Shown here: positions 1-9,073 of the stretch, in pieces | Layout: each line of letters opens with the position of its first letter | Numbering within the stretch: position 1 is the stretch's first letter | Assembly: GCA_040387195.1 (NCBI GenBank) | Contig: JAZKEF010000006.1 | Span: 124,001-188,000 of the forward strand | From: UKL13-3 sp040387195 | GTDB taxonomy: Bacteria > Bacteroidota > Bacteroidia > UKL13-3 | Reading direction: 5' to 3' | DNA length: 64,000 nucleotides | Made by a program: the position numbers and the translations under genes | Notes under the pieces: generated by a model | What the model was told of the DNA's origin: nothing | Database searches by the model: none | Seen by the model: only the letters and a program-made list of their open reading frames with translations

Positions 1-3000
1 CATCAGGAATAATATTCGTACCTGCCCCACTTAAATTAAGTGTACCGGAAATACTGATTGCTCTATTCACCAGAATTGGAGAGGTAGTATTGGTAATGGT
101 AACACTCGCAAACGAGGAAACCGAAGTACCACCAATGGTTTGGGTTGATGTACCCACAAAACGAACAAGTGATCCGCCTGCCGTATACGTTCCGTTATTG
201 GTCCAGTTACCGTTTACATCCATATCAAATCCGGCTGATGCAAGGGTAGCTGATGGTCCGATGACCACATCCGTAACCACTACCACATTTCCGGTAAGGG
301 TAATGGTACCGTTTCCGTTTAAGGTTAAGGTAGAATACGTACCCGGTGAAATGGAACCGTTACCGCTATAGTTTACTGTTAAATTAGTAAGTGTTGTAGT
401 ACCAAATGCATATTGCGCAACCAGTGTTGCACCACCCGTTACATCAATGGTTCCACCTGTGCCGATTAGGGTGGCGCCTGTTCCTGTAATTACATTTCCA
501 ACTGCAGGAGTAAAGGTCACTCCGGAGCCTACCGTCATCGTTTCGCCACTTGCAACTGTAAAATTACTACTCGAAATTTTTGCGGCATCTCCCGTTCCTG
601 ATCCGTTTGTTAATGTTAAATTATGATACGCTGTGGTTGCAAATACGGTTTGGGTAATCGCATTTGATCCATTGTATTCGATGGTTCCACCGGTGAACAC
701 AAGCGAAGAAAAATTAGTTGGAAAATTACTTCCTGTTTGCCCTCCTGTATTAGCTCCCAGTTTCAATGTTCCGGCAACAGTAAGTGTTCCACCCGCAGCA
801 GTGCGGTTGCAACTAAATGTTCCCAAATCAAAGATGCGTGTGGTTGATACATTTAAATTTCCGGAAATTGTTGCATCCACCAGCAATGTTGCCAATACCG
901 TACTGCTTACTGTTAAGCTTCCCAGAGTTGCGGGTGTTGTAGTACCGCCAATGGTTTGGGTTGCCCCGTTTAAGGTAAACAAACCCGAACCTGCTGTAAA
1001 AGTTCCATTGTTTATAAAGTTTCCTGCCAGGTTTAATACAGGATTATTTGTCGTCCCTAAATATGTTGCCCCCGTTCCAATGGTAAGATCTTCCGCAACG
1101 GTTAACGTTCCCGAAGCAATGGTTTTGGAGTTGGATGATAATTGAAGGTTTCGATAAGTTGTTCCTGTTGTTACTACTTGTCCGCCTGCTCCAGTATACT
1201 CCACAACAGAACCTGCATTTAAGGTAATGGTTGGTGTATTGGTAGTGCTCACGGTTGTTGATGTGGAACCCGACAATCCATTGAGGTTTTCGGTTTGAAG
1301 TGTTCCGTTTACGGTTAATTGCCGGGTAGTAACTCCGTATGAAATAACAGAAGTTCCTGTATTCAATATCGCACCAACAGCTACTGTAATGGTTCGGCTT
1401 GCAGGTGAACCGATATTAAAATTATTGGTAAAAAATGTTCCCGCATTCACGGTAATGTTGCCTGTAACATTGCCGCTAGTAATTGCTGCGCTTTGTGTTT
1501 TAGTTCCCGATCCCGATATAATAAGGTTGCTATAATTTACGCCTGCTCCTCCAACGGTCACGGTTTGATTGCCCGCACCCGAATAATTAACCGTAAGACT
1601 TGTAAGTGTATTGGTTGTAAACTTATATTGATTTTGATAATCAGCTGTAGCCAGTGTGCGGGTAACATGTGCGGTCCCTAATCCTGTAATAGTACCGGCT
1701 GCGGCTGCGTTGTTTATAATAACGGTATCGTCCGGAATCAAGGAAGTGCTTGCATTCAAGGTCAAGGTATTCGAAACATTGATACTCCGATTCAACACCA
1801 CCGGATTTGTTGCATTGGAAATGATTATGTTATTAAACGTGGTTAATGCTGTTCCGCCAATTGCTTGTGTGGTTGTTCCATTAAACGTAACCGTTCCACT
1901 GCGCTGAGTAAATGCTCCATTATTGGTAAAATTACTGGCAACCTGAATGCTAAAATTACTTGCGGAAACATCCAACGTTGTTCCCGATCCAATGGTTACG
2001 CTTCCGGTAACAATTATATTTCCTGATAAAGTTGTGGCTCCACTACCAACCAGTGAAACACTGGCATATGTTCCCGCTGGCAAAGTCCCTCCCGATCCGG
2101 AATAGGTAATAGTTAAATTGGTAAGGGTAGGCGTAGCAAAATTATACTGCGTTCCAAGTGCCACTCCTGCTCTTACTTCCAGCGTACCTGTTCCTGTAAG
2201 TACTCCTGCCGTTGTACCTGTGACATTTCCAGTGGTGCTAATGGTAGCACCAGCGTTCACCGTCATCGTTCCATTTGCTACAGTAAATGCCGTTGACGTT
2301 TTTGCTGCATTTCCGCTTGCTGATCCATTTGTTAATGTAAGGTTACCATAAGTTGGTGTAGCAAAAATGGTTTGTGTAATGGCATTGGATCCGTTGTATT
2401 CAACTGTACCCCCTGCAAGTGTACTTGTTGTAAAATTAAGCGGATAATTGCTTCCTGTTTGTCCACCGCTATTTGCACCCAGTTTTAATGTTCCGGGTAC
2501 CAATAATGTTCCACCTCCCGATGCTCTGTTAAAAGAGAATGTACCCAAATCCAGTGTTTTATTTGCACTCACCGTAAGATTTCCTCCAGTTGTTGCATTC
2601 ACAGCCATGGTTGCTGTGGAAGATGCGCCACTAAACGTAACACTTCCGGCAAACACAAGTGGTGATGTTGAACTGCTAACAGTTTGTGCACTCGTTCCGT
2701 TAAACGTTACCAAACCTGTACCCGAAGTAAACGTTCCGTTATTGGTAAAATTCCCACCAATATTCAATACCGGATTTGCTGCTCCGTTATAAGTTGCACC
2801 AGTGTTAATGGTAAGTGATCCTGCAAGTGTATTTGTTCCTGTTATTGTCTTGGATCCGTTTGAAAGAACCACATTTCCATAATCAGTTCTTGCCGTTACT
2901 GCCTGTGCTGCACTTGCCGTGTACTCAACTGTTGATGTTGTAGCAGGTGTAACTGTTGGAGTATTGGTAACGTCTATTGTTGTATTAGCCGCACCTGAGA

Positions 3001-5020
3001 AACCGTTTACATTAGCAGTTTGCAAGGTACCGTTAAGTGCAAGCACCTTAGTACCCGCGCCAAAAGAAATAACAGAGGTCCCTGCATTTAATATTGCCCC
3101 TGCTGCAACGGTAATGGTTCTGTTGGTAGGCGAACCGATATTAAAATTATTGGTATTTAACGTACCTGCATTGATGGTTATGTTCCCTGTAATATTGGTT
3201 GCTGTAACAGCCGTGCTTAATGTTTTGATGCCGCTTCCACTCACGATGAGGTTGGAGTAGTTTACGCCCAGGTTCACAATTTGGGCACCTTCACCGGCAT
3301 AGTTTACTGTTAAGCCGCTTAAGGTATATGCAGAAAACTTATACTGATTTTGAAAATCGGAAACAGATGTGATACGTGTGGCCAATACAGTACCACTGCC
3401 CGTGAGTGTTCCGGCTGCTCCGGCATTGTTAACCACAGCGGCCGCATCCATTGCAAACACAGCTCCCGAATTCACCGTTAAGGTTCCGCTTAAGTTCAAG
3501 TTCGTAGTACCAATAACGGTATCCGCTACGTTGGCAATAATCAAATTGCTAATTGTTGCTGCGGGTGTTCCACTAATGGTTTGATCTAGTGAACCTGTTA
3601 GCGATAATGTTCCCGTTCCGCTTATCGTACCATTAACAATTACATTACCGGTAACATTCAGGTTTCCGGTAATGGTAACTGTTGCACCGGCATCAACAGA
3701 TAAACTTTTTGCAGCGAACGCAGTTTGTCCACCTGTTATTACAAGGTTATTGAGCGTACCGCTTGGAATCTGAACTTCCGTAATTGCATCAGGAACTGTA
3801 TTGTTGCTCCAGTTGGATGCAACAGCCCAATTGGTACTGGTATTACCTGTCCATAAACCCGGAGTTGCACCTAATGCATAGTATGAATTTTGGCTCGTAT
3901 TGAGCGCGGCTAAATCTGCATTTGACAATGCCGAAGGAAACAAAATAAGTTCTCCGTAATACACATTTTCACCGTATTGGCATCCGTAACCAATACGCAC
4001 CGGACTTTGAGAATTATTTCCACTCAACACACCGGTTCCTGCCAATACTCCATTCACATACATGGGGTAATTATTTCCACTTCTGATGATGGTAACATTG
4101 TCACTTCTATTCACCGAAATGGGAATAATTCCTGCAAAACTTTGCGAAATATCACCCGATTCATTTCTTATCTGTGCTGCCCAGTTATTACCAACAGCTT
4201 TGATACACGTTAAGGGCGCGTCCTGAATCCCGACTCCTCCATTCCTGTCAACCAGATAGGTTCCATTTCCATCGGCAGAACCACCCACTGTAGACCATGC
4301 TCTGGGTTGCGACACTACATTCAACGTACGGTCATTTACAATTCCATATCTATTAAACCCACTGGCACCTGCATCAAATGCGGTTCCCCCATCACTCAAC
4401 ATTCCACCGTTTTTACCGGCAATCCCAACCTGGCCACCACCATTACGTTCAATCACACCGGCTGTTACGATATATGGTTCGGAAGCCTGTGAAGGACAAG
4501 GAACGGGAACGCCCACGGAGGCATCACGACTATTGCCGCTTTGATCATAAAATATAGAAACCCTGCCATTAGCAGTTGGATTTGTAGCTGCAGCATTACC
4601 CACTTTACCGGTCACAAAATTTTTGAGTGTTACAGTGTCCAAATTGCCGTTTCCATCATAACCAATATCCAACTGGGCATTGTCAAAACTTCTTCTCACC
4701 CTCAATAAAGGCGTTGACGAATTGGTAAATCCGGTAACTGTTGTCGGTGGCGTTATTGCGGTGTGGTCGTAAGTGGTTTTAAGCTGCCGAATAGAATAGG
4801 CTACGGCTATGGAAGTATTGGTTCCGGAAGATGATGCCGTTACAATGCTGATAGGACCGCTGGCTGATGCAGGATCCAACAGGTATTGTGCGTTTGAAAA
4901 TAGGGGTAACAGGAAGAATAAAACACCCAAGAAAGAAAATTGGTACAAAAACGTCTTCCGCTTTTGTTGCAAACAAGATATAATTGGTACCCTGAGGGGG
5001 GGCCTGTGACTAGTATTCAT
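1..5020 (-). CDS. Giant secreted repeat protein, N-terminal 1673 residues (partial, runs off left edge)
   Basis: The reading frame is open from an ATG at 5020 to the window edge, and a stop lies four codons upstream of that ATG, so the start is well fixed. The N-terminus has a basic stretch and a hydrophobic core (FLGVLFFLLPLFSNAQ), read as a signal peptide cleaved after Ala-Gln. Residues of about 200-370 resemble a LamG/concanavalin-like domain (motifs such as VRIGYG and GELILFPSALS). From about residue 400 on there is Gly/Thr/Ser/Asn-rich beta-structured sequence with recurring phrases (NLTVNYSG, TITGTGT, GNFTNNGTFT, VEYNGSNAITQT), like the beta-solenoid stalks of Bacteroidota adhesins. A super-repeat of about 1.7 kb recurs at DNA level. 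The C-terminus, where a T9SS sorting domain would be expected, is outside the window. An adhesin role is inference. Confidence 0.8.
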   Translation of the reverse strand, partial: MNTSHRPPLRVPIISCLQQKRKTFLYQFSFLGVLFFLLPLFSNAQYLLDPASASGPISIVTASSSGTNTSIAVAYSIRQLKTTYDHTAITPPTTVTGFTNSSTPLLRVRRSFDNAQLDIGYDGNGNLDTVTLKNFVTGKVGNAAATNPTANGRVSIFYDQSGNSRDASVGVPVPCPSQASEPYIVTAGVIERNGGGQVGIAGKNGGMLSDGGTAFDAGASGFNRYGIVNDRTLNVVSQPRAWSTVGGSADGNGTYLVDRNGGVGIQDAPLTCIKAVGNNWAAQIRNESGDISQSFAGIIPISVNRSDNVTIIRSGNNYPMYVNGVLAGTGVLSGNNSQSPVRIGYGCQYGENVYYGELILFPSALSNADLAALNTSQNSYYALGATPGLWTGNTSTNWAVASNWSNNTVPDAITEVQIPSGTLNNLVITGGQTAFAAKSLSVDAGATVTITGNLNVTGNVIVNGTISGTGTLSLTGSLDQTISGTPAATISNLIIANVADTVIGTTNLNLSGTLTVNSGAVFAMDAAAVVNNAGAAGTLTGSGTVLATRITSVSDFQNQYKFSAYTLSGLTVNYAGEGAQIVNLGVNYSNLIVSGSGIKTLSTAVTATNITGNITINAGTLNTNNFNIGSPTNRTITVAAGAILNAGTSVISFGAGTKVLALNGTLQTANVNGFSGAANTTIDVTNTPTVTPATTSTVEYTASAAQAVTARTDYGNVVLSNGSKTITGTNTLAGSLTINTGATYNGAANPVLNIGGNFTNNGTFTSGTGLVTFNGTSAQTVSSSTSPLVFAGSVTFSGASSTATMAVNATTGGNLTVSANKTLDLGTFSFNRASGGGTLLVPGTLKLGANSGGQTGSNYPLNFTTSTLAGGTVEYNGSNAITQTIFATPTYGNLTLTNGSASGNAAKTSTAFTVANGTMTVNAGATISTTGNVTGTTAGVLTGTGTLEVRAGVALGTQYNFATPTLTNLTITYSGSGGTLPAGTYASVSLVGSGATTLSGNIIVTGSVTIGSGTTLDVSASNFSIQVASNFTNNGAFTQRSGTVTFNGTTTQAIGGTALTTFNNIIISNATNPVVLNRSINVSNTLTLNASTSLIPDDTVIINNAAAAGTITGLGTAHVTRTLATADYQNQYKFTTNTLTSLTVNYSGAGNQTVTVGGAGVNYSNLIISGSGTKTQSAAITSGNVTGNITVNAGTFFTNNFNIGSPASRTITVAVGAILNTGTSVISYGVTTRQLTVNGTLQTENLNGLSGSTSTTVSTTNTPTITLNAGSVVEYTGAGGQVVTTGTTYRNLQLSSNSKTIASGTLTVAEDLTIGTGATYLGTTNNPVLNLAGNFINNGTFTAGSGLFTLNGATQTIGGTTTPATLGSLTVSSTVLATLLVDATISGNLNVSTTRIFDLGTFSCNRTAAGGTLTVAGTLKLGANTGGQTGSNFPTNFSSLVFTGGTIEYNGSNAITQTVFATTAYHNLTLTNGSGTGDAAKISSSNFTVASGETMTVGSGVTFTPAVGNVITGTGATLIGTGGTIDVTGGATLVAQYAFGTTTLTNLTVNYSGNGSISPGTYSTLTLNGNGTITLTGNVVVVTDVVIGPSATLASAGFDMDVNGNWTNNGTYTAGGSLVRFVGTSTQTIGGTSVSSFASVTITNTTSPILVNRAISISGTLNLSGAGTNIIPD

Positions 5021-5336
5021 GGGTGAAAGTTAGCTTTGTAAAAGAAGTGCGCACCGGCTTTTCAACGAACCGCCTTTTTCATCGGATAACACCCGCTTTT
5101 ACTTTTTGAGTTTCAAAATATTGCTGAGAATATAGACCCAATTTGCTATGCAAATACTGACCTAGCGCAGGTTTTGTCCTATCTAACTAACAAGCAGCTA
5201 ATTACAACACTCAAATTCGGCCTCTTATTTCAAAATCAGGCTAATGATGTCGCTATTTGTTTTGATTAACTACCATTAAACTAAATTCATAGCAATTGTC
5301 GATTGTTTCAATTACGCCATCATAACGTCTAATATG
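5021..5336. other. Intergenic region upstream of the giant repeat protein
   Basis: This stretch of about 316 bases lies between the start of the leftward giant gene and the end of anmK. It is AT-rich and should hold the promoter of the giant gene. I found no clear CAAAnnTA (reverse-strand TAnnTTTG) box, no ORF with coding character and no strong hairpin. Confidence 0.5.
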
Positions 5337-6404
5337 CTAATCCAGTGGACCATATACTGCTCCACCAAGGCTGTGCTGTTTTGCTCCTGTTACCGAGGAC
5401 AACGCATTGAATTTGTTTTGAATCCGGAGCACACCCAGGAACCCAAAAATAAGCGCTTCCTTAAACTCGATGAGTTGTTGTGATCCGGAAGTGAATCGGG
5501 CTGTTCCAAGTGCTGCAATCCTTTCCATTAAGTAGCTATTGTAAACACCACCTCCTGTCATCAAAATAGTTTCCATATCGGCCTCCTTCACAGCGCTTGC
5601 AACCTGCATGGCCATATGCTCCACAAAAGTTGCCATCAAATCTTCCAACACAATTTCATGTTTGCCCACCACCGGCCATATCTCCTGCTCTACCCATTCC
5701 CTGCCCATACTTTTTGCACCTCTTTTGGTAAAAAAATCAAGTCCGTTTAATTCATTCAATAACGCTTCTACAACGTTTCCTTCTCTCGCCAGGTTACCGT
5801 TTTCATCATACTCCATTCCTGCCTGCCGTGCAACATTGTTCAATAATATATTGCACGCACAAACATCAAATGCCACACGTTCTGTTTGTTGTTTGTAACT
5901 GATGTTTGCAAAACCACCCAGATTGATACACGCATCATATTCACTAAATAATAATTCATCTCCAATCGGAACCAACGGTGCTCCTTGTCCACCCAACGCC
6001 ACATCCACACTTCTGAAATCACAAACTGTCGTAATGCCTGTCTCTGCATAAATAGCTGCACCACTCCCGATCTGGGCAGTATATCCTCCATCCGGCTGGT
6101 GAAAAATAGTATGTCCGTGTGACGCGATGATCTTCACATCGGTAATGTTATTCCTTTTCATAAACTGCTTCACCTGCATCCCAATATACTTCCCATAAAA
6201 GGCATCGGTTTTAGCATACAAATGAATCGGTTGTTTCGGCAACTCTGATAACCTAACCAACCATTTTTCATCATAAGGAATGGTCTCGGCACAATGAATT
6301 GTATACTTCCACTTACCATTTTCAAGTGTAAATGAACAATACGCCAGATCAAGTCCATCCATTGATGTACCGCTCATCACCCCTATTGCATTAACTGTTT
6401 CCAT
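5337..6404 (-). CDS. anmK: Anhydro-N-acetylmuramic acid kinase
   Basis: This 355-residue protein matches the usual AnmK length. AnmK phosphorylates and opens 1,6-anhydro-MurNAc from recycled peptidoglycan to give MurNAc-6-phosphate in the cytoplasm. The N-terminal phosphate-binding motif GVMSGTSMDG (residues 8-17) is diagnostic. NLGGFANIS (161-169) and the stretch around Asp180 (AFDVCACN) match the family's second nucleotide-binding and catalytic region. The usual Gly-Pro-Gly after that Asp reads Cys-Ala-Cys here; I take this as lineage variation because Asp and Asn are kept. Its ATG lies 196 bases from the divergent aminotransferase start. A TATTTTCG box (6412-6419, reverse strand) just upstream is a weak promoter candidate. 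No other cell-wall recycling genes are adjacent. Confidence 0.95.
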   Translation of the reverse strand: METVNAIGVMSGTSMDGLDLAYCSFTLENGKWKYTIHCAETIPYDEKWLVRLSELPKQPIHLYAKTDAFYGKYIGMQVKQFMKRNNITDVKIIASHGHTIFHQPDGGYTAQIGSGAAIYAETGITTVCDFRSVDVALGGQGAPLVPIGDELLFSEYDACINLGGFANISYKQQTERVAFDVCACNILLNNVARQAGMEYDENGNLAREGNVVEALLNELNGLDFFTKRGAKSMGREWVEQEIWPVVGKHEIVLEDLMATFVEHMAMQVASAVKEADMETILMTGGGVYNSYLMERIAALGTARFTSGSQQLIEFKEALIFGFLGVLRIQNKFNALSSVTGAKQHSLGGAVYGPLD

Positions 6405-6599
6405 GTGCTTACGAAAATACTTTTTTCGGGGGAAAAGGTTGCGCGTTATTTATTGCGGGTTGCGGGTTTTCGTGACGTGTCACCAAATGGTTTAACCCAC
6501 CATCCCTTAGTCCCCCTCCTTTGCACATCTTCACATATACTCATCTGCACATTATCCTATTTGCACATTATTCGAATTTTCCATTGATATTTGTCTGGC

Positions 6600-7868
6600 A
6601 TGAGCAACAACAGCAGACGCAATTTTATTAAACAAACTTCAGCAGCCATGTTTGCAGGTGTTTCTTTGGGAGACCTTGCGCTTCGTCAACCGTTGGCTCC
6701 TTTAGCTTCGTTTGCCGATGAAGAACAATACTGGAAATTGGTACGCGCACAGTTTCCATTAGATAAAAATTTTGCTTACCTCAACAATGGAACCATGGGG
6801 CCTTCTCCAACTCCAGTGATTGAAGCAGTTCAACAAGGAATGATGGATACAGAGCAATTTCTCTACTATTCGGGATGGGAAAAGGCTTCAGCTAAAATTG
6901 CATCTTTTGTAGGTGCCGATGAGTCCGAAATTGCACTCACACACAACGTAACCGAAGGCATCAATATTTATGCGTGGGGGTTGCCACTTCGAAAAGGAGA
7001 TGAAGTAATTCTTACCACGCATGAACACGTTGGCAATGCACTACCCTGGCTCAACCGTCAAAAACTGCATGGTATTGTGCTCAAAACATTTTCTCCTGCC
7101 AGCACCGCAGCCGAAACGCTCAACCGCATTGATGCATTAATCACAAAAAAAACAAGAGTAATTGCCGTGCCCCATATTCCGTGCACTCAAGGACAGGTTT
7201 TTCCCATCAAGGAAATCTGCACACTTGGAAAATCGAAAGGATTGTTTGTGGTGGTAGATGGTGCACATGGTCCCGGAATGATGCCGCTCAATTTGCATGA
7301 GATGGGATGTGATGCTTACACCAGCTGCGGACATAAGTGGATGCTTGGACCAAAAGGAACCGGGTTTTTATATGTGCGCAAGGATTTTCAGCGAATACTG
7401 CAACCTTATTTTGTGGGTGGCGGAAGCGATAAGGCACAATGGAATATGGCCGTGAACCCTGTGGTGATGGGTGATTATGCCGACAGTGCACACCGTTATT
7501 ATGGAGGTACTCAAAATTTGGGATTGTACCGCGGGTTGGAAGCCTCTATTGATTTTATGAATGAGATCGGCATCAACATCATTTACAAACGTATTTGTTA
7601 CCTGGGAAAATATACGCAGGATGCATTGTTAAGTGTAGGCGACAAAATGGAATTGCTCACACCTATCGAGGATATTTCGCGTTGTGGTATCAATGGATTC
7701 AGGATAAAAGGTGTGCAGTTTGATCAATTCTACAAAACTGCACTGGAGCAAAAAGTGCGCATCCGCATGGTTCCCGAAAATGGCTTAAACTGCTTGCGGG
7801 TTTCGACTCATATTTACAACAACACTTCCGAAATAGACCGATTGATCGAGCTTATCAAAAAAGCTTAA
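6600..7868 (+). CDS. Tat-exported class V (PLP) aminotransferase / isopenicillin-N-epimerase-like protein
   Basis: This 422-residue fold-type I PLP enzyme belongs to the class V aminotransferase / cysteine desulfurase superfamily. The N-terminus has a twin-arginine motif (SRRNFIKQ, residues 5-12) followed by an Ala-rich hydrophobic stretch, so export in folded form by Tat is likely. Catalytic landmarks are the TEG phosphate-contact region, Asp220 (VVVDGAHG) and the Schiff-base Lys246 in SCGHKW. The substrate is unknown; secreted homologues are usually annotated as isopenicillin-N epimerase-like without biochemical support. I chose the ATG at 6600 over an in-frame TTG nine bases upstream. The gene converges on the TrpF-like gene with a 4-base overlap of stop regions. 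Confidence 0.85.
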   Translation: MSNNSRRNFIKQTSAAMFAGVSLGDLALRQPLAPLASFADEEQYWKLVRAQFPLDKNFAYLNNGTMGPSPTPVIEAVQQGMMDTEQFLYYSGWEKASAKIASFVGADESEIALTHNVTEGINIYAWGLPLRKGDEVILTTHEHVGNALPWLNRQKLHGIVLKTFSPASTAAETLNRIDALITKKTRVIAVPHIPCTQGQVFPIKEICTLGKSKGLFVVVDGAHGPGMMPLNLHEMGCDAYTSCGHKWMLGPKGTGFLYVRKDFQRILQPYFVGGGSDKAQWNMAVNPVVMGDYADSAHRYYGGTQNLGLYRGLEASIDFMNEIGINIIYKRICYLGKYTQDALLSVGDKMELLTPIEDISRCGINGFRIKGVQFDQFYKTALEQKVRIRMVPENGLNCLRVSTHIYNNTSEIDRLIELIKKA

Positions 7869-8482
7869 TCATCTATCCGCAGAGCATCAAACAAATCATT
7901 GAGCTCATCAAAATCTTTCATGCCTGCCTTTTCCTCCGAACCTCCTACAAGGTTAATTCCAAAGGGTTTGAAGGATGCCAAAATATTGAGTACATTGGAT
8001 ACATTCAGGTTTAATCCCCAAATGATTTGATGTGACGAACACAACGCAACAAGCTGGTCGCAATCATATTTTTCAGTTGATGAGTCGGCATATATGTGGA
8101 ATGCATCCGCTACCTTTTCATATGCATCAATTTCTGTCTGCAATTGTGCTGTATTGAATTGGTTCACATTTATTTTTTTGATCACAGGTTTTCCCAGACT
8201 CAACAATTCGTCAGGCAACAAAGTATTGTTCACTTCAATCACATCCACATTCAGCAGTTCGCTGATGTCCCGGATTTCCTCCATTGACTGGTCACCGAAC
8301 TCTCCCACTACCGAACTTCCCGTTACCCAATCAATGATTTCTTTTGCCTTGATGGGTGCTATATAATTTTCATTAGTGGGGTCAAAACAAAATCCGATAT
8401 AGGTTGCTCCGGCAGCTGCCGCAAAACGTGCATCACTTAAATTGGTAATATTACCCAGCTTAATATTGGTTTGAAAACTCAT
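7865..8482 (-). CDS. TrpF-like (phosphoribosylanthranilate isomerase fold) protein lacking the catalytic Cys motif
   Basis: The 205-residue protein aligns by eye with TrpF. It opens with IKLGNITNLSDARFAAAAG, where TrpF has the Lys-Ile-Cys-Gly-Ile-Thr catalytic motif, and it closes with a region resembling the TrpF phosphate-binding end (GINLVGGSEEKAGMKD). The catalytic Cys is absent (KLGN instead of KICG) and the central GGTG loop is not recognisable, so ordinary isomerase activity is doubtful. An Asp is present near the usual general-acid position (IYADSS). No other tryptophan genes are nearby. The Met at 8482 starts right before the conserved beta strand; an in-frame ATG at 8518 would add 12 residues. 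It may be a repurposed TIM-barrel paralogue; the function is unknown. Confidence 0.7.
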   Translation of the reverse strand: MSFQTNIKLGNITNLSDARFAAAAGATYIGFCFDPTNENYIAPIKAKEIIDWVTGSSVVGEFGDQSMEEIRDISELLNVDVIEVNNTLLPDELLSLGKPVIKKINVNQFNTAQLQTEIDAYEKVADAFHIYADSSTEKYDCDQLVALCSSHQIIWGLNLNVSNVLNILASFKPFGINLVGGSEEKAGMKDFDELNDLFDALRIDD

Positions 8483-8667
8483 GGGGACGAAGGTAAGGCG
8501 CAAATGCGCAAGTTGCAACCTTCCGATTTATCGCGCTTATGTTGTTGCCCATGTGAAGAAACAAATTGACAAAATGCAATAACTCATCTAACTTTATCCT
8601 CTCAATCAACCGATCATTCCATTAACACAATTAACAGATTCCTCATCAACATAATTAACATACAACA

Positions 8668-9009
8668 GTGCCAACCACCAATCAATCAACTTTCTTCAAC
8701 GATGTATATGAAGTAGTGAAACTCATTCCAAAAGGAAGAGTGACCAGCTACGGAGCCATTGCCAAATACCTGGGTTCCGCCCAAAGTTCGCGAGTGGTAG
8801 GATATGCTATGAATGCCGCACATACCTTACCGGATGTTCCTGCACAACGTGTGGTAAACCGAAACGGAATGCTTACCGGCAAACATCATTTTGCAACCGA
8901 AACCCGCATGGAGGAGTTATTGAAAAAGGATGGGGTGAAAGTGAAGGATGACCAGGTAGTGAATTTTGAAAAATTGTTTTGGGATCCAATGGTGGAGCTT
9001 GCAATGTGA
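8668..9009 (+). CDS. Alkyltransferase-like (ATL) protein of the MGMT family
   Basis: This 113-residue protein matches the DNA-binding C-terminal domain of O6-alkylguanine-DNA alkyltransferase (winged helix; VTSYGAIAKYLG and RVVGYAMNAA). The acceptor motif Pro-Cys-His-Arg is replaced by PAQRVVNRNG, so the Cys that takes the alkyl group is missing. This defines the ATL class, which binds O6-alkylguanine and flags it for nucleotide excision repair rather than repairing it directly. The start is a GTG at 8668; no in-frame ATG sits at a suitable place. A hairpin terminator follows. A decayed partial copy of the same gene lies 2 kb downstream (11050-11150). Confidence 0.9.
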   Translation: MPTTNQSTFFNDVYEVVKLIPKGRVTSYGAIAKYLGSAQSSRVVGYAMNAAHTLPDVPAQRVVNRNGMLTGKHHFATETRMEELLKKDGVKVKDDQVVNFEKLFWDPMVELAM

Positions 9010-9013
9010 TCAT

Positions 9014-9052
9014 AAAAAAACCACCCTATCTGATGAGAAAGGATGGTTTTTA
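9014..9052. terminator. Bidirectional hairpin terminator between ATL gene and T9SS protein
   Basis: The arms AAAACCACCCT (9017-9027) and AGGATGGTTTT (9040-9050) pair over 11 positions with one mismatch around a 12-base loop. They are flanked by A and T runs on both sides, so the hairpin can terminate both converging genes. Confidence 0.8.
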
Positions 9053-9073
9053 TATTATCGTATTTATTGAATC

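Noticed and set aside
90..4492. Many rightward frames of 60-170 codons opposite the left giant gene
   Set aside because: Long low-complexity coding sequence on the reverse strand produces stop-free antisense frames; none has a family or signal.
4779..5009. Small frames near the start of the left giant gene
   Set aside because: They are antisense or out of frame inside the signal peptide region of the large gene, which has a clear start and signal.
6405..6599. Regulatory RNA in the gap between anmK and the aminotransferase
   Set aside because: Only a short GTGAC/GTCAC hairpin and TGCACATTAT repeats are seen, too weak to call.
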